A DNA stretch of 64,000 nt, from assembly GCF_000968135.1 (NCBI RefSeq), contig NZ_FO538765.1, forward strand, positions 1,751,819 through 1,815,818, read 5' to 3'. Positions 35,383 through 44,104 of the stretch are shown in pieces; within the stretch, counting starts at the first letter, position 1; every line of letters starts with the position of its first letter. A program made the translations under genes and the position numbers. The stretch comes from Magnetospira sp. QH-2. GTDB taxonomy: Bacteria > Pseudomonadota > Alphaproteobacteria > Rhodospirillales > Magnetospiraceae. The notes below the pieces were generated by a model. That model had not been told where the DNA came from, ran no database searches, and saw only the letters and a program-made list of their open reading frames with translations.

Positions 35383-36378
35383 ATGATGGAAACCGATCGC
35401 CCCTTGAGCAGCCACCTCAATCTGGCCATGGATACGGTCCAGGTCACCGAGATTGCCGCGCTGGCTGCCGGTGCCTGGATGGGCCGGGGCGATGAGATGG
35501 CGGCCGATGGTGCCGCCGCCGCCGCCATGGGCGCCGCCATTGCCCGGTTGGAGTTGGACGGCAAAGTGGTGATCGGCGAATTCGGTGACGGCGCTTCCAG
35601 CAGTTTTTGTCCTGGTGAACGGGTCGGCGGGGGCGTCGGCCCTCGGGTCGATATTGCCCTGACTCCTCTGGAGGGCATTACGGCCTGTGCCCGGGGCACG
35701 GCCAACGCCCTGTCCGTGATGGCCCTGACCGATGCGGGCGGGCTGCTGCCGGTGCCTGAAGTCTATATGGATAAGATTGCCGTGGGCCCGGGCCTGCCCG
35801 AAGGCATCATTGATCTGGAGGCCGAGCCGGAAGACAACCTGAAACGGGTGGCCGAAGCGCGGGGGATTGCGGTTCCAGACTTGGTGGTCTGTATTCTTGA
35901 TCGCCCCCGGCACGAAGAACTGATCTGGCGGGTACGCGAGGCCGGGGCCCGCATCATGCTTTTCGCCGATGGCGATGTGAGTGGCATCATGGCCACCTTG
36001 GAGCCGGAAAGCGGGGTGGATATGTACATGGGGATCGGCGGAGCCCCGCAAGGGGTTCTGGCGGCCGCCGCTCTGCGCTGCGTGGGCGGGCAAATGCAGG
36101 GAAAGCTGCTGCTGCGAACCAATGAGGATCATACCAAGGCCCGAGAGATGGGATTGAGCGATCCGAGCCGGATTTTCTCCGCGGCCGATATGGCCTCGGG
36201 GGATATCATGTTGGCTGCCACCGGCGTGACCAGAAGCGTTTTGTTGCGTGGTGTCCGCCGATCCGGGGACAGCGCGGTCACCCATTCCCTGGTGATGCGA
36301 AGCGCGACAGGGACCTTGCGATACCTTCAGTCACGCCACAGCCTGGACGCGGCGGGCGATCCGCTAACCGGTGCTTGA
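35383..36378 (+). CDS. glpX: divergent GlpX-type fructose-1,6-bisphosphatase, key residues missing
   Basis: The 331-residue protein aligns by eye along its length with class II fructose-1,6-bisphosphatase (VTEIAALAAGAWMGRGDE, YMDKIAVGPG, IGGAPQGVLAAAALR, GVTRSVLLRGVRR). Metal ligands equivalent to E. coli D33, E57 and E88 are present (D42, E65, E97). However, the normally invariant GEGxxDEAPML reads GEFGDGASSSF, so the catalytic D61 equivalent is Gly69, and the DPLEGT Asp is Thr94 (ALTPLEGIT). The loop between LLRTN and AREMG is also about a dozen residues shorter than in E. coli GlpX. Position between hom and recJ is standard. Activity is doubtful; it may have a new role. recJ overlaps its end by eight bases. 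Confidence 0.78.
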   Translation: MMETDRPLSSHLNLAMDTVQVTEIAALAAGAWMGRGDEMAADGAAAAAMGAAIARLELDGKVVIGEFGDGASSSFCPGERVGGGVGPRVDIALTPLEGITACARGTANALSVMALTDAGGLLPVPEVYMDKIAVGPGLPEGIIDLEAEPEDNLKRVAEARGIAVPDLVVCILDRPRHEELIWRVREAGARIMLFADGDVSGIMATLEPESGVDMYMGIGGAPQGVLAAAALRCVGGQMQGKLLLRTNEDHTKAREMGLSDPSRIFSAADMASGDIMLAATGVTRSVLLRGVRRSGDSAVTHSLVMRSATGTLRYLQSRHSLDAAGDPLTGA

Positions 36379-38191
36379 GGTGAATGACGACACGACTTCG
36401 CCGGCTTATCTAGGCGTTGAACGCTCCTTGCGGGGCAAAGCCTGGCGACAAAGGCCGGGTGATGATCGTCTGGCCATGACCCTCGCCCAAAGATTTCATA
36501 TTCCGGAATTGGCCGGGCGGGTTCTGGCCGCCCGAGGCGTGGACCTGGAGACCGCTTCCAGCTATCTCAATCCGACCCTGCGCGACCTGATGCCCGACCC
36601 GGATGGGTTCAAAGACATGGCCACCGGGACCACCCGTCTTGCCGATGCCCTGGCCAATGGCGAAACCATTGCCCTGTTCGGGGACTATGACGTGGATGGG
36701 GCGACCTCGGCGGCCCTGCTGGGACGCTTCCTGCGGGCCGTTGGTGGGTCACCCTTGCTTTATGTGCCAGACCGTCTCAGCGAGGGCTATGGCCCCAACG
36801 GACCGGCCCTGCGCCGCCTGAGAGAGCAAGGGACCACCGTGGCGGTCACCGTGGATTGCGGCTCCACGGCCTTCGAGGCCTTGGATGTCGCGGCGGAGGT
36901 TGGGTTGGACGTGGTGGTCATCGATCATCATGCCGTGGAACCCAAGCTGCCAAAGGCTCATGCCTTCATCAATCCCAACCGGTTGGACGAGCCGCCGGGG
37001 CAGGGGCATCTGGCCGCTGTCGGGGTGACGTTTCTGTTCGCCGTCGCCCTGAACCGGCGGCTGCGGGAAAGGGATTGGTACCATGACCAACGCCCGGAAC
37101 CGGACCTGATGGGGCTGCTCGACCTGGTGGCCCTGGGCACAGTCTGCGACGTGGTGCCATTGGTGGGACTCAATAGGGCTTATGTGACCCAGGGGCTGAA
37201 GGTCATGGCCAAGCGGCGCAATGGCGGCCTGACCGCTCTGGCTGATGTGGCCGGGGTCAATGAGGCGCCGGGCACTTATCACGCCGGGTTCCTCTTGGGT
37301 CCGCGGGTCAATGCCGGCGGCCGCGTGGGTCAGTCGGACCTGGGGGCAACCCTATTGGGGAGCGACGATCCATCCGTCACCCGCGAGATCGCTCAGCGTC
37401 TGGATGCCTTGAACAAGGAGCGCCGGGATATTGAGGCGATGGTATTGGAACAGGCTCTGAGCCAAGTGGAAGGGGAGCCGGAAGAGCACCTGTTTCCATC
37501 TTTGGTGATGGCCGTGGGCGAAGGATGGCATCCCGGCGTGGTCGGCATCGTGGCCAGCCGCCTGTGTGAGCGTTTCAACCGTCCTGCCTGTGTCCTGGCC
37601 GTGGAGGGGGAAAAGGCCACCGGCTCCGGACGCTCCTTGCCGGGCATGGACCTGGGGGCGGCCGTCATCGCCGCCCGTCAGTCGGAAATCCTGCTCAAAG
37701 GCGGCGGTCATGCCATGGCCGCCGGGTTTACGGTTGACGCGCGGCGGGTCGACGAATTCGCGCGTTTCATCGCCGAGCGTTTGGATCGGGGCATGGGGGA
37801 TGGGGGGCCTGTTCCCGAACTCAATTGTGACACGGTTTTGAGCGTCGGGGCGGCCCATGGGGGCACCATTGCCGCCATCGAGCGGGCGGCACCCTTCGGC
37901 GCGGGGAATTCCGAGCCGCGGTTCGTGCTGGCGGATGTGCTGATTACCCATGCCAAAATTGTCGGCGAGAATCATGTGCGTTGCACGCTGAGTGGGGCCG
38001 CCGAAGGCGGGCGGGTCAATGCCATGGCCTTTCGTTCCGTGGACAGCGAATTGGGCCAGGCCCTGTTGCGTCATCAAGGCGCGGCCTTCCATCTGGCCGG
38101 GCATCTGCGGCGTGATACCTGGCGTGGCGGCAATGCCGTGCAGTTTCTGATCGATGACGGCGTCCGGGTCGCGGAAACAAGACCACGTTAA
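36371..38191 (+). CDS. recJ: single-stranded-DNA-specific 5'-3' exonuclease RecJ
   Basis: A 606-residue DHH-family nuclease used in recombination and mismatch/base repair. Motifs DYDVDGATSAALL (motif I), VTVDCGST, VVVIDHHAVE (DHH) and LVALGTVCDVVPLVGLNR are intact. The DHHA1 segment contains GSGRSLPGMDLGAAV and KGGGHAMAAGF. An OB-fold completes the C-terminus. Start is GTG 36371, overlapping glpX; a GTG at 36380 is the alternative. It ends the operon before tRNA-Glu. Confidence 0.95.
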   Translation: MLEVNDDTTSPAYLGVERSLRGKAWRQRPGDDRLAMTLAQRFHIPELAGRVLAARGVDLETASSYLNPTLRDLMPDPDGFKDMATGTTRLADALANGETIALFGDYDVDGATSAALLGRFLRAVGGSPLLYVPDRLSEGYGPNGPALRRLREQGTTVAVTVDCGSTAFEALDVAAEVGLDVVVIDHHAVEPKLPKAHAFINPNRLDEPPGQGHLAAVGVTFLFAVALNRRLRERDWYHDQRPEPDLMGLLDLVALGTVCDVVPLVGLNRAYVTQGLKVMAKRRNGGLTALADVAGVNEAPGTYHAGFLLGPRVNAGGRVGQSDLGATLLGSDDPSVTREIAQRLDALNKERRDIEAMVLEQALSQVEGEPEEHLFPSLVMAVGEGWHPGVVGIVASRLCERFNRPACVLAVEGEKATGSGRSLPGMDLGAAVIAARQSEILLKGGGHAMAAGFTVDARRVDEFARFIAERLDRGMGDGGPVPELNCDTVLSVGAAHGGTIAAIERAAPFGAGNSEPRFVLADVLITHAKIVGENHVRCTLSGAAEGGRVNAMAFRSVDSELGQALLRHQGAAFHLAGHLRRDTWRGGNAVQFLIDDGVRVAETRPR

Positions 38192-38238
38192 GGGCTTGAT
38201 TTCATCTTCCGGGGCCGCTATGAAGAGCACCCCTCGCT

Positions 38239-38314
38239 GACCCCATCGTCTAGAGGCCTAGGACACCGGCCTTTCACGCCGGCAACACGGGTTCGAATCC
38301 CGTTGGGGTCGCCA
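38239..38314 (+). tRNA. tRNA-Glu (anticodon TTC)
   Basis: A complete cloverleaf with acceptor stem GACCCCA/TGGGGTC, anticodon loop CTTTCAC (anticodon TTC), T-loop GTTCGAATC, discriminator G and encoded CCA (38312-38314). It starts 47 bases after recJ. Its 3' end is adjacent to an integrase remnant, so it probably served once as an attachment site. Confidence 0.97.
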
Positions 38315-38411
38315 TCCGGTTGTAAACCGGAAATCGCTCAAACACTTAGCAAATCAAGCACTTGCAAGAATGCTCCCTGGTACGGTCGTCCCATCCGGTA
38401 AGGAGGTTTTT

Positions 38412-38535
38412 GTGAGCACGAACTTGATCCGCCGCGAGCAGGTCTATTTCGCCCGAATTCCTGTCCCCGCCCAATGGCCGTCCTACATGGGCCGCGAGGA
38501 GATTCGCAATAGCCTTTGGGGCAAGCCGTCCGGAG
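38412..38535 (+). pseudogene. N-terminal remnant of a tyrosine-recombinase (phage-type integrase) gene
   Basis: A GTG with a perfect AGGAGG five bases upstream opens a frame reading STNLIRREQVYFARIPVP then AQWPSYMGREEIRNSLWG. This resembles the N-terminal SAM-like/DUF6538 segment of site-specific integrases (a VYYxRRRxPxxLxxxxGRxEIxxSL pattern). Past about residue 40 the frame becomes low-complexity and overlaps the end of dppF, and no catalytic R-H-R-Y part exists. It lies about 100 bases from the 3' end of tRNA-Glu. I read it as the stump of an island integrase whose remainder was deleted. Confidence 0.5.
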
Positions 38536-38558
38536 GCGAAAAAGCGTCTCCTTGGCCC

Positions 38559-39542
38559 TCAATGGGCCAAGTGGCAGGCTACTCTCCTATCGTCCGGGCC
38601 TCTAAGAGGCCTGGGGGATTCAAGGGAGCAGGCGGCCACCGATTTCGGGCAACGGGGATGGAAATGGCACCCAGGGGGCGGGGCGAGGGGCGAAGGAATT
38701 TCCCCCCGGATCGGTTCGAATGCCCTTTTTCCCGCGCTGATGGCCGGAGAGGATTCCTTTAAGGCCTGGGTATAGGGATGGCCGGGATTGTCCAATACCT
38801 TGTCCACCGGCCCTTCTTCAACGATCCGGCCCAGGTACATGACTGCCACCCGGTCGCATAGATGCCGGATGACGCTCAAATCATGGCTGATGAACAGGTA
38901 GGCGATTTTCTGATGTTCCCGCAGGGTAGCGAACAGGTTGATGATTTGTGCCTGGATCGACACATCAAGGGCCGCGACCGGTTCGTCGCAGACCATCAAG
39001 TCCGGCTGCATGGCCAAGGCACGGGCAATGCCGAACCGCTGCCGCTGGCCACCGGAAAACTGGTGTGGATAGCGCTTTGTCAGACCGGGCTGAATACCGC
39101 ATTGGTCAAAGATGCCTTCCAGGTAGGATTGACGTTCCGATGCCGGAACAATGCCGTGAACGCCAATGGCTTCTTCGATCTGTTGCGAGATGCGCATGCG
39201 CGGATTGAGCGAGGAATAGGGGTCCTGAAAGACCATCTGGATCTTCAGCAGTTGCTTTTCCGGAATCGTCTCCAAAGAATTTCCCCGATAAGCAATGGCG
39301 CCGGACGAAGGAGTCAGGAGCTTCATGACCATCCGCGCGATGGTTGATTTGCCGCAGCCGGATTCACCGACCAAGCCCAGGGCCTCGCCCGGTCGCAAGT
39401 CGAAGGTCACGTCATCCACCGCACGGACTGTTTCGGGGAGGCGCTCGGCCCCCAATAGATTGGCGATCCGATCGGTCATCCCAAGCGGCTTGGTGAAGGT
39501 TTTGCTGAGGCCGGAAATGGCCAGGAGGGGATGGTCATTCAT
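38559..39542 (-). CDS. dppF: peptide ABC transporter ATP-binding protein (DppF type)
   Basis: The 327-residue ATPase has Walker A (GLVGESGCGKSTIA), Q-loop (QMVFQDPYSSLNPRM), signature (FSGGQRQRFGIARAL), Walker B (LMVCDEPVAALDVS) and H-loop (ISHDL). It also has the oligopeptide-transporter C-terminal extension with its cysteines (PPPGCHFHPRCPKS). ATG 39542 overlaps the dppD stop by four bases. It is the last gene of the operon. Its 3' end is close to the integrase remnant, but the length is normal. Confidence 0.92.
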   Translation of the reverse strand: MNDHPLLAISGLSKTFTKPLGMTDRIANLLGAERLPETVRAVDDVTFDLRPGEALGLVGESGCGKSTIARMVMKLLTPSSGAIAYRGNSLETIPEKQLLKIQMVFQDPYSSLNPRMRISQQIEEAIGVHGIVPASERQSYLEGIFDQCGIQPGLTKRYPHQFSGGQRQRFGIARALAMQPDLMVCDEPVAALDVSIQAQIINLFATLREHQKIAYLFISHDLSVIRHLCDRVAVMYLGRIVEEGPVDKVLDNPGHPYTQALKESSPAISAGKRAFEPIRGEIPSPLAPPPGCHFHPRCPKSVAACSLESPRPLRGPDDRRVACHLAH

Positions 39543-40519
39543 TGCGCCGCTCCTTTGCCCAAGGGATGGTGGCACCGGATCTGGCGATCGCCGTCGGTGG
39601 AGCGATAGGGCGCTTGGCGCTGACACAGGGCATCGGCATGCGAACAGCGGGGCGCGAAGGCGCAGCCTGGCGGCAGATTTCCGGGGCTAGGCATCAAGCC
39701 CGGGATCTGGGCCAATGGCTGGCCGTGACCTGATTCCGTGGGCACGGAATCGATCAGGCCGCGGGTGTAGGGATGCCTAGGGTCCGTGACAATCTCGCTT
39801 GTGGCGCCATACTCGACGATCTGCCCGGCATACATCACCGCGATCCGATCGGCGATTCCGGATACCACGGCCAGGTCATGGGTGACCCAGATCAGGGCGG
39901 TTCCGGACTCTTCGCACAGCTTGCGCACCTCATAGAGAATTTGCGCCTGAATGGTCACGTCCAGCGCCGTGGTCGCTTCGTCGGCCAGGATCAAATCGGG
40001 CTTGTTGAGCAGCGCCGTGGCAATGGCGATCCTTTGGCGCATACCGCCCGAAAGCTGATGGGGATAGGACCTTAGGCGTTCCTCTGGTGAAGGAATGCCC
40101 ACCTGTTTGAGGGCGTCGAGGCAGCGCGCCCGAGCCTCGCCGCGTGGCACCCGGTCATGGGCCTGAATGGCCTCGATCATCTGTTCGTCGATGCGGATAA
40201 CCGGATTCAGGGTTGCCATGGGGTCCTGGAAAATCATGGCGATGCGATCGCCACGCAGGGCCCGCAGGCTCTCGCCGTCCATTTCGGAGATATCCTGGTT
40301 GCGGAACAAGATGGTGCCGCCGCTGACGCGCCCGGGCGGTGGCAGGATGCGCATCAGGGCCTTGGCGAAGACCGATTTGCCCGATCCGGACTCGCCGACC
40401 AGTCCGACGATTTCGCCGGGATCCATGGATAGATGGATACCACGCAAGGCGGCTATCGTCCCATTGCGCATGGGGAACTCGACTTCCAGGTTTTCCACGC
40501 GGAGAAGGGGTTCGATCAT
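39539..40519 (-). CDS. dppD: peptide ABC transporter ATP-binding protein (DppD type)
   Basis: The 326-residue partner ATPase. Walker A is GLVGESGSGKSVFAKAL, the signature is LSGGMRQRIAIATAL and Walker B is LILADEATTALDVT. The C-terminal extension has LPPGCAFAPRCSHA. The start ATG 40519 overlaps the dppC stop (ATGA). Longer frames upstream are out-of-frame reads through dppC. Together with DppF it powers import of peptides or related small substrates. Confidence 0.92.
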   Translation of the reverse strand: MIEPLLRVENLEVEFPMRNGTIAALRGIHLSMDPGEIVGLVGESGSGKSVFAKALMRILPPPGRVSGGTILFRNQDISEMDGESLRALRGDRIAMIFQDPMATLNPVIRIDEQMIEAIQAHDRVPRGEARARCLDALKQVGIPSPEERLRSYPHQLSGGMRQRIAIATALLNKPDLILADEATTALDVTIQAQILYEVRKLCEESGTALIWVTHDLAVVSGIADRIAVMYAGQIVEYGATSEIVTDPRHPYTRGLIDSVPTESGHGQPLAQIPGLMPSPGNLPPGCAFAPRCSHADALCQRQAPYRSTDGDRQIRCHHPLGKGAAQ

Positions 40520-41433
40520 TGGGCACGCGTCCTCGGGTTCAAAATGTCCCTTAAGTGATCGCCGACCAAATTGATCGAAACGATGGTGAACAACAGGGCC
40601 AAGCCCGGAAAGAAGGAGAGCCAATAGCGACCACTCTGCATGTAGTGGAAGCCATTGGATATGAGCAGCCCCAAGGAGGGCTCGGTGATCGGGACGCCGA
40701 TGCCGAGAAACGACAGGGTGGCCTCCAAAGCGATGGCATGGGCGACCTGCATGGTCACGATGACGATCAGCGGTGGCATGCAATTGGGTAGCAAGTGGCC
40801 GAAAATGATCCGCGTCTGCGAGTATCGCAGGCATCGGGCGGCGTCGATGTACTCGCGGTTCTTTTCTACCAAGGCCAGGCCGCGAATGGTGCGGGCGTAG
40901 TAGGCCCATTGCACCAACACCAAGGCGATGATGATCTTTTCCACGCCCTGGCCCAAAATAGCGAGCAGTACCAAGGCTATGAGCACTGCGGGAAAGCTCA
41001 TCTGCACTTCGACCAGACGCATGATCACGGTATCCGTGCGGCCGCCGAACCAGGCCGAAACAAGGCCGATGGCCGCGCCGATGGATAGGGCGATGAAGGC
41101 GCTGGCAGCTCCGATGGCCAAGCTGGTGCGCAGGCCGTACATGATCCCCGACAGGATATCCCGGCCTTGGTCATCGGACCCAAGCAGGAAACTGAAACCG
41201 GCGGCGGCCTGGGCCCCCGGTTCCATGTTGCCGTCCATGAAATCCAGTTGCGCCAGATCATAAGGATCCTGTGGCGCGATCCAGGGAGCGAAGATGGCTA
41301 TGAAAGCCACGAGCAGGAAACCGGCCAGGCCGATGACCGCCACGGGATTGGAAAAGAAATCCTGTAGAAACCGGCCCAGGGGCGTGTCGCGAAAGGGCTC
41401 ACGTTCGGGCATTTCGTCGGGAATGGGCGTCAT
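40516..41433 (-). CDS. dppC: peptide ABC transporter permease (DppC type)
   Basis: A 305-residue inner-membrane permease. An N-terminal cytoplasmic segment leads into the first helix (VAVIGLAGFLLVAFIAIFAPWIAP), followed by the periplasmic loop with FLLGSDDQGRDILSGIMYGLR that is diagnostic of the DppC family. The binding-protein-dependent transport domain includes the EAA-like loop (EYIDAARCLRYSQTRIIFGHLLPN). It overlaps both neighbours by four bases. Confidence 0.92.
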   Translation of the reverse strand: MTPIPDEMPEREPFRDTPLGRFLQDFFSNPVAVIGLAGFLLVAFIAIFAPWIAPQDPYDLAQLDFMDGNMEPGAQAAAGFSFLLGSDDQGRDILSGIMYGLRTSLAIGAASAFIALSIGAAIGLVSAWFGGRTDTVIMRLVEVQMSFPAVLIALVLLAILGQGVEKIIIALVLVQWAYYARTIRGLALVEKNREYIDAARCLRYSQTRIIFGHLLPNCMPPLIVIVTMQVAHAIALEATLSFLGIGVPITEPSLGLLISNGFHYMQSGRYWLSFFPGLALLFTIVSINLVGDHLRDILNPRTRAQ

Positions 41434-42404
41434 GATTTGATGTCCTCCAGCCGAATGCGCGGATCGAGGGCCGAATAGAGAAGATCGACAACGAGATTAA
41501 TGACAATGAACATGGTCACGGTTACCAGCAGGTAGGCGACGATGATCGGTCGATCGAGCACGGCGATGGAATCGATGAGCAGTTTGCCCATGCCGGGCCA
41601 GGCAAAAATGCTTTCGGTCACCACTGCGAAGGCAATGACGTTGCCTAGTTCGAGGCCGAGCACGGTCACCACGGGAATGAGAATATTGCGCAGCACATGA
41701 ACGCTGACGATGCGTCTCTCGTTGACACCCTTGGCCCGCGCGAACGCAACATAGTCCGCGAGCATGTTTTCGCGCACCCCGGCGCGGATCAATCGCATGA
41801 CCAGAGCCAGCTTGAACATGGCTAGATTGATGGCGGGCAGTGCCAGGTGGGATAACCCATCGAAACTGAGAAAGCTGACCGGAACGCCGAATAGGTCCAC
41901 CGTTTCTCCCCGACCGCCGGATGGGAGGATGTCCAAGTAGACCGAGAATCCCATGATCAACATCAAGCCGACCCAGAAGGTGGGCAGTGAGAAAAACAGG
42001 ATGGAACTGGACATGATGGCCCGCTCGATCCAAGTCCCCGGTTTCAACCCGGCGAGCAGGCCCAGCGGAATGCCGCATGCGATGGCGATGACCATGGCGG
42101 TGAGTGCCAACTCGATCGTCGCGGGCATTTTCGATAGGATCAGGTCGAGGGCCGGTTCGTTGTAGACGAAGCTGTTCCCAAGACTGCCATCAAGCACATT
42201 ACCGAGAAAGATGAAGTATTGCTCGTACCAGGGCTTGTCCAGACCAAGGGCCCGAACCGCTGCCTCGTATTCCGCGGCCGTTGCCTCGGGATCAATGAGC
42301 ACGTCTACCGGGCTGCCAATGGCAAAGACCCCGACGAAGACGATGAACGACATCAGCAGGAGGACAGCCAGGCTTTGCAGTAGTCTGCGAAGGAGAAAAT
42401 TCAC
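41430..42404 (-). CDS. dppB: peptide ABC transporter permease (DppB type)
   Basis: A 324-residue permease starting FLLRRLLQSLAVLLLMSFIVF, the typical DppB first helix. It has the periplasmic GSLGNSFVYNEPALDLI stretch and the cytoplasmic EAA-like loop (DYVAFARAKGVNERRIVSVHVLRNILIPV). The ORF can begin at TTG 42407 or GTG 42404; GTG is preferred though no strong ribosome-binding site is seen. The gap to the binding-protein gene is 81 bases and may hold a transcript-attenuating structure, as often seen after dppA. Confidence 0.9.
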   Translation of the reverse strand: MNFLLRRLLQSLAVLLLMSFIVFVGVFAIGSPVDVLIDPEATAAEYEAAVRALGLDKPWYEQYFIFLGNVLDGSLGNSFVYNEPALDLILSKMPATIELALTAMVIAIACGIPLGLLAGLKPGTWIERAIMSSSILFFSLPTFWVGLMLIMGFSVYLDILPSGGRGETVDLFGVPVSFLSFDGLSHLALPAINLAMFKLALVMRLIRAGVRENMLADYVAFARAKGVNERRIVSVHVLRNILIPVVTVLGLELGNVIAFAVVTESIFAWPGMGKLLIDSIAVLDRPIIVAYLLVTVTMFIVINLVVDLLYSALDPRIRLEDIKS

Positions 42405-42485
42405 CAAGGTCCAAGGCCCCTCCCGGGCTGGCTGGGATTGACCGCCGCATCCATTGTGGACGCGGCGGTCGGCTGGTGGAGCATC

Positions 42486-44102
42486 TTAGCGAGTCATTTC
42501 CGAGATGACGGTGTAATTGTCGGCGCGCGGTGCATAGATGACGCCCTTGCGAGCAGCCCAGAAGTTCATCTGGTAATGCACCGGAATGACACCGTAAAGC
42601 TCGCCGATGGCCCGTTCGGCGACCATGGCTATTTTTTCCGAACGGGAGGCTTCATCCACGTCGGCCATGGCGTCTTCGAGCATTGAGTCCACTTTGGCAT
42701 CGGAAAACCGACCGCGATTCGATGTTCCTTGTCCGGCCTCCTTTTTATAGGTGTGCAGCAAGGACATCAGGGTCGATCCCTGCTCGCCGGTGGAGGACCC
42801 CCACCCGAGCAGCATGAACGAATACTTCAGTGCCGAGGCGTTCTTGAAATAGGTTGCCTTGGGTTCGGTCTGCACGGACATCTCGATGCCGATGCGGGCC
42901 AGCAACTGAGCGATGGCCTGGGCAATTTGTTCATCATTCACATAGCGGTCGTTGGGCGCATTGATGATCATCTTGAAACCATCGCCATATCCGGCCTCGG
43001 CCAGCAGCTTTTTGGCTCCCTTGACGTCATAGGCGACAGGGCTGAGCTTACCGGAAACACCGGAGAAACCCTTGGGCAGCATCTGCGAGGCCGGGGCCGC
43101 CGCCTCGTCCATGATGCGTGCGACGATACCTTCGCGGTTGAGGGCCATGGATATGGCCTTGCGCACACGGACGTCGAGCAACGGATTTTTGATTTTGCCA
43201 CCATCCTTGGCGGTAATGTGCGGACTATCCGAACGGTTGGAATCCATATGCAGGTAGATGGCCAGATTGGATGGCTGTTTGAACAAGGTGTACTTGCTGT
43301 CGGCTTGCATGTTCTTCAAGTCCGCCGTGGGAACGCCGTCGATGATATCCACGTCGCCTGATTGCAGCGCCGCCAGACGCGCGGCATCGTTTTTCAACGG
43401 GCGCATCTCGACGATTTTGTAGTCCGGCACGCCGCCCCAATATGATTCATTGGCCTGCAGCTTCATGGCCTCGCCGGGTTTCCAGGATGTCAGCTTGTAG
43501 GGTCCAGTTCCGACGGCCAGTTTGCCCGAGTTGAAATGGGAGCTGTCAATGGACAGGACATCCTTGGCAATCGACGAGTTGGCGGCATAGTAGGCCTCCA
43601 CCGTCTCCTTGGAGACAATGGACACCTGAGCCAAATTGTTCGGAGTCAGCGGCTGGCGGCCCTTGGTCTTGATCCGCAGGGTATAATCATCCACGGCTTC
43701 CACCGAGACAAAGGTCTTGGAGAATTTGGTGAAGGCAGAGGGACTGTTGGGCACATGTGGGATCCGGTCAAAGGTGAAGACCACATCGGCGGCGGTCAAG
43801 GGGGTGCCGTCGTGGAAGCTTACGCCCTGGCGTAGTTTGACTTCCCAGGTCGTATCGTCCGTGGCTTTCCACGAGACAGCGAGCGCAGGCTTCAACTGCA
43901 TCTTGGCATCCATGTGGATCAGCCGGTCGTAGACGTTGCGGGCCGCCGAATTGTTGGGGCCCAGGTTGTGATAGTGAGGGTCGATCGAACTGGGTTCCGA
44001 GGCGATCCCGACCACCAGATCCGCCGCTAAAACCGGCGCGGAAACGATCAGGGCTCCCGTGGTGAAAACCATTGACCGGAGCATTGTGCGTAGGCTCATC
44101 AT
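42486..44102 (-). CDS. dppA: peptide-type ABC transporter substrate-binding protein (DppA/SBP_bac_5)
   Basis: A 538-residue periplasmic protein with signal peptide (SMVFTTGALIVSAPVLAADL, cleavage after LAA). The SBP family 5 hallmarks are present: IASEPSSIDPHYHN, WEVKLRQGVSFHDGTPLTAADVVFTFDR, GTGPYKLTSWKPGEAMKL and RVRKAISMALNREGIV. Substrates of this family include di/oligopeptides, nickel, opines and glutathione; the exact one is unknown. Two adjacent ATGs (44102, 44099) can serve; the ribosome-binding site is within the last codons of the hydrolase gene, with only two bases between the genes. Confidence 0.9.
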   Translation of the reverse strand: MMSLRTMLRSMVFTTGALIVSAPVLAADLVVGIASEPSSIDPHYHNLGPNNSAARNVYDRLIHMDAKMQLKPALAVSWKATDDTTWEVKLRQGVSFHDGTPLTAADVVFTFDRIPHVPNSPSAFTKFSKTFVSVEAVDDYTLRIKTKGRQPLTPNNLAQVSIVSKETVEAYYAANSSIAKDVLSIDSSHFNSGKLAVGTGPYKLTSWKPGEAMKLQANESYWGGVPDYKIVEMRPLKNDAARLAALQSGDVDIIDGVPTADLKNMQADSKYTLFKQPSNLAIYLHMDSNRSDSPHITAKDGGKIKNPLLDVRVRKAISMALNREGIVARIMDEAAAPASQMLPKGFSGVSGKLSPVAYDVKGAKKLLAEAGYGDGFKMIINAPNDRYVNDEQIAQAIAQLLARIGIEMSVQTEPKATYFKNASALKYSFMLLGWGSSTGEQGSTLMSLLHTYKKEAGQGTSNRGRFSDAKVDSMLEDAMADVDEASRSEKIAMVAERAIGELYGVIPVHYQMNFWAARKGVIYAPRADNYTVISEMTR

Positions 44103-44104
44103 TC

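Noticed and set aside
38370-38762. Intact 130-residue gene after tRNA-Glu
   Set aside because: Only the first 40 or so residues after the GTG at 38412 look like protein; the rest is the antisense of dppF's end, so a pseudogene remnant is the better reading.
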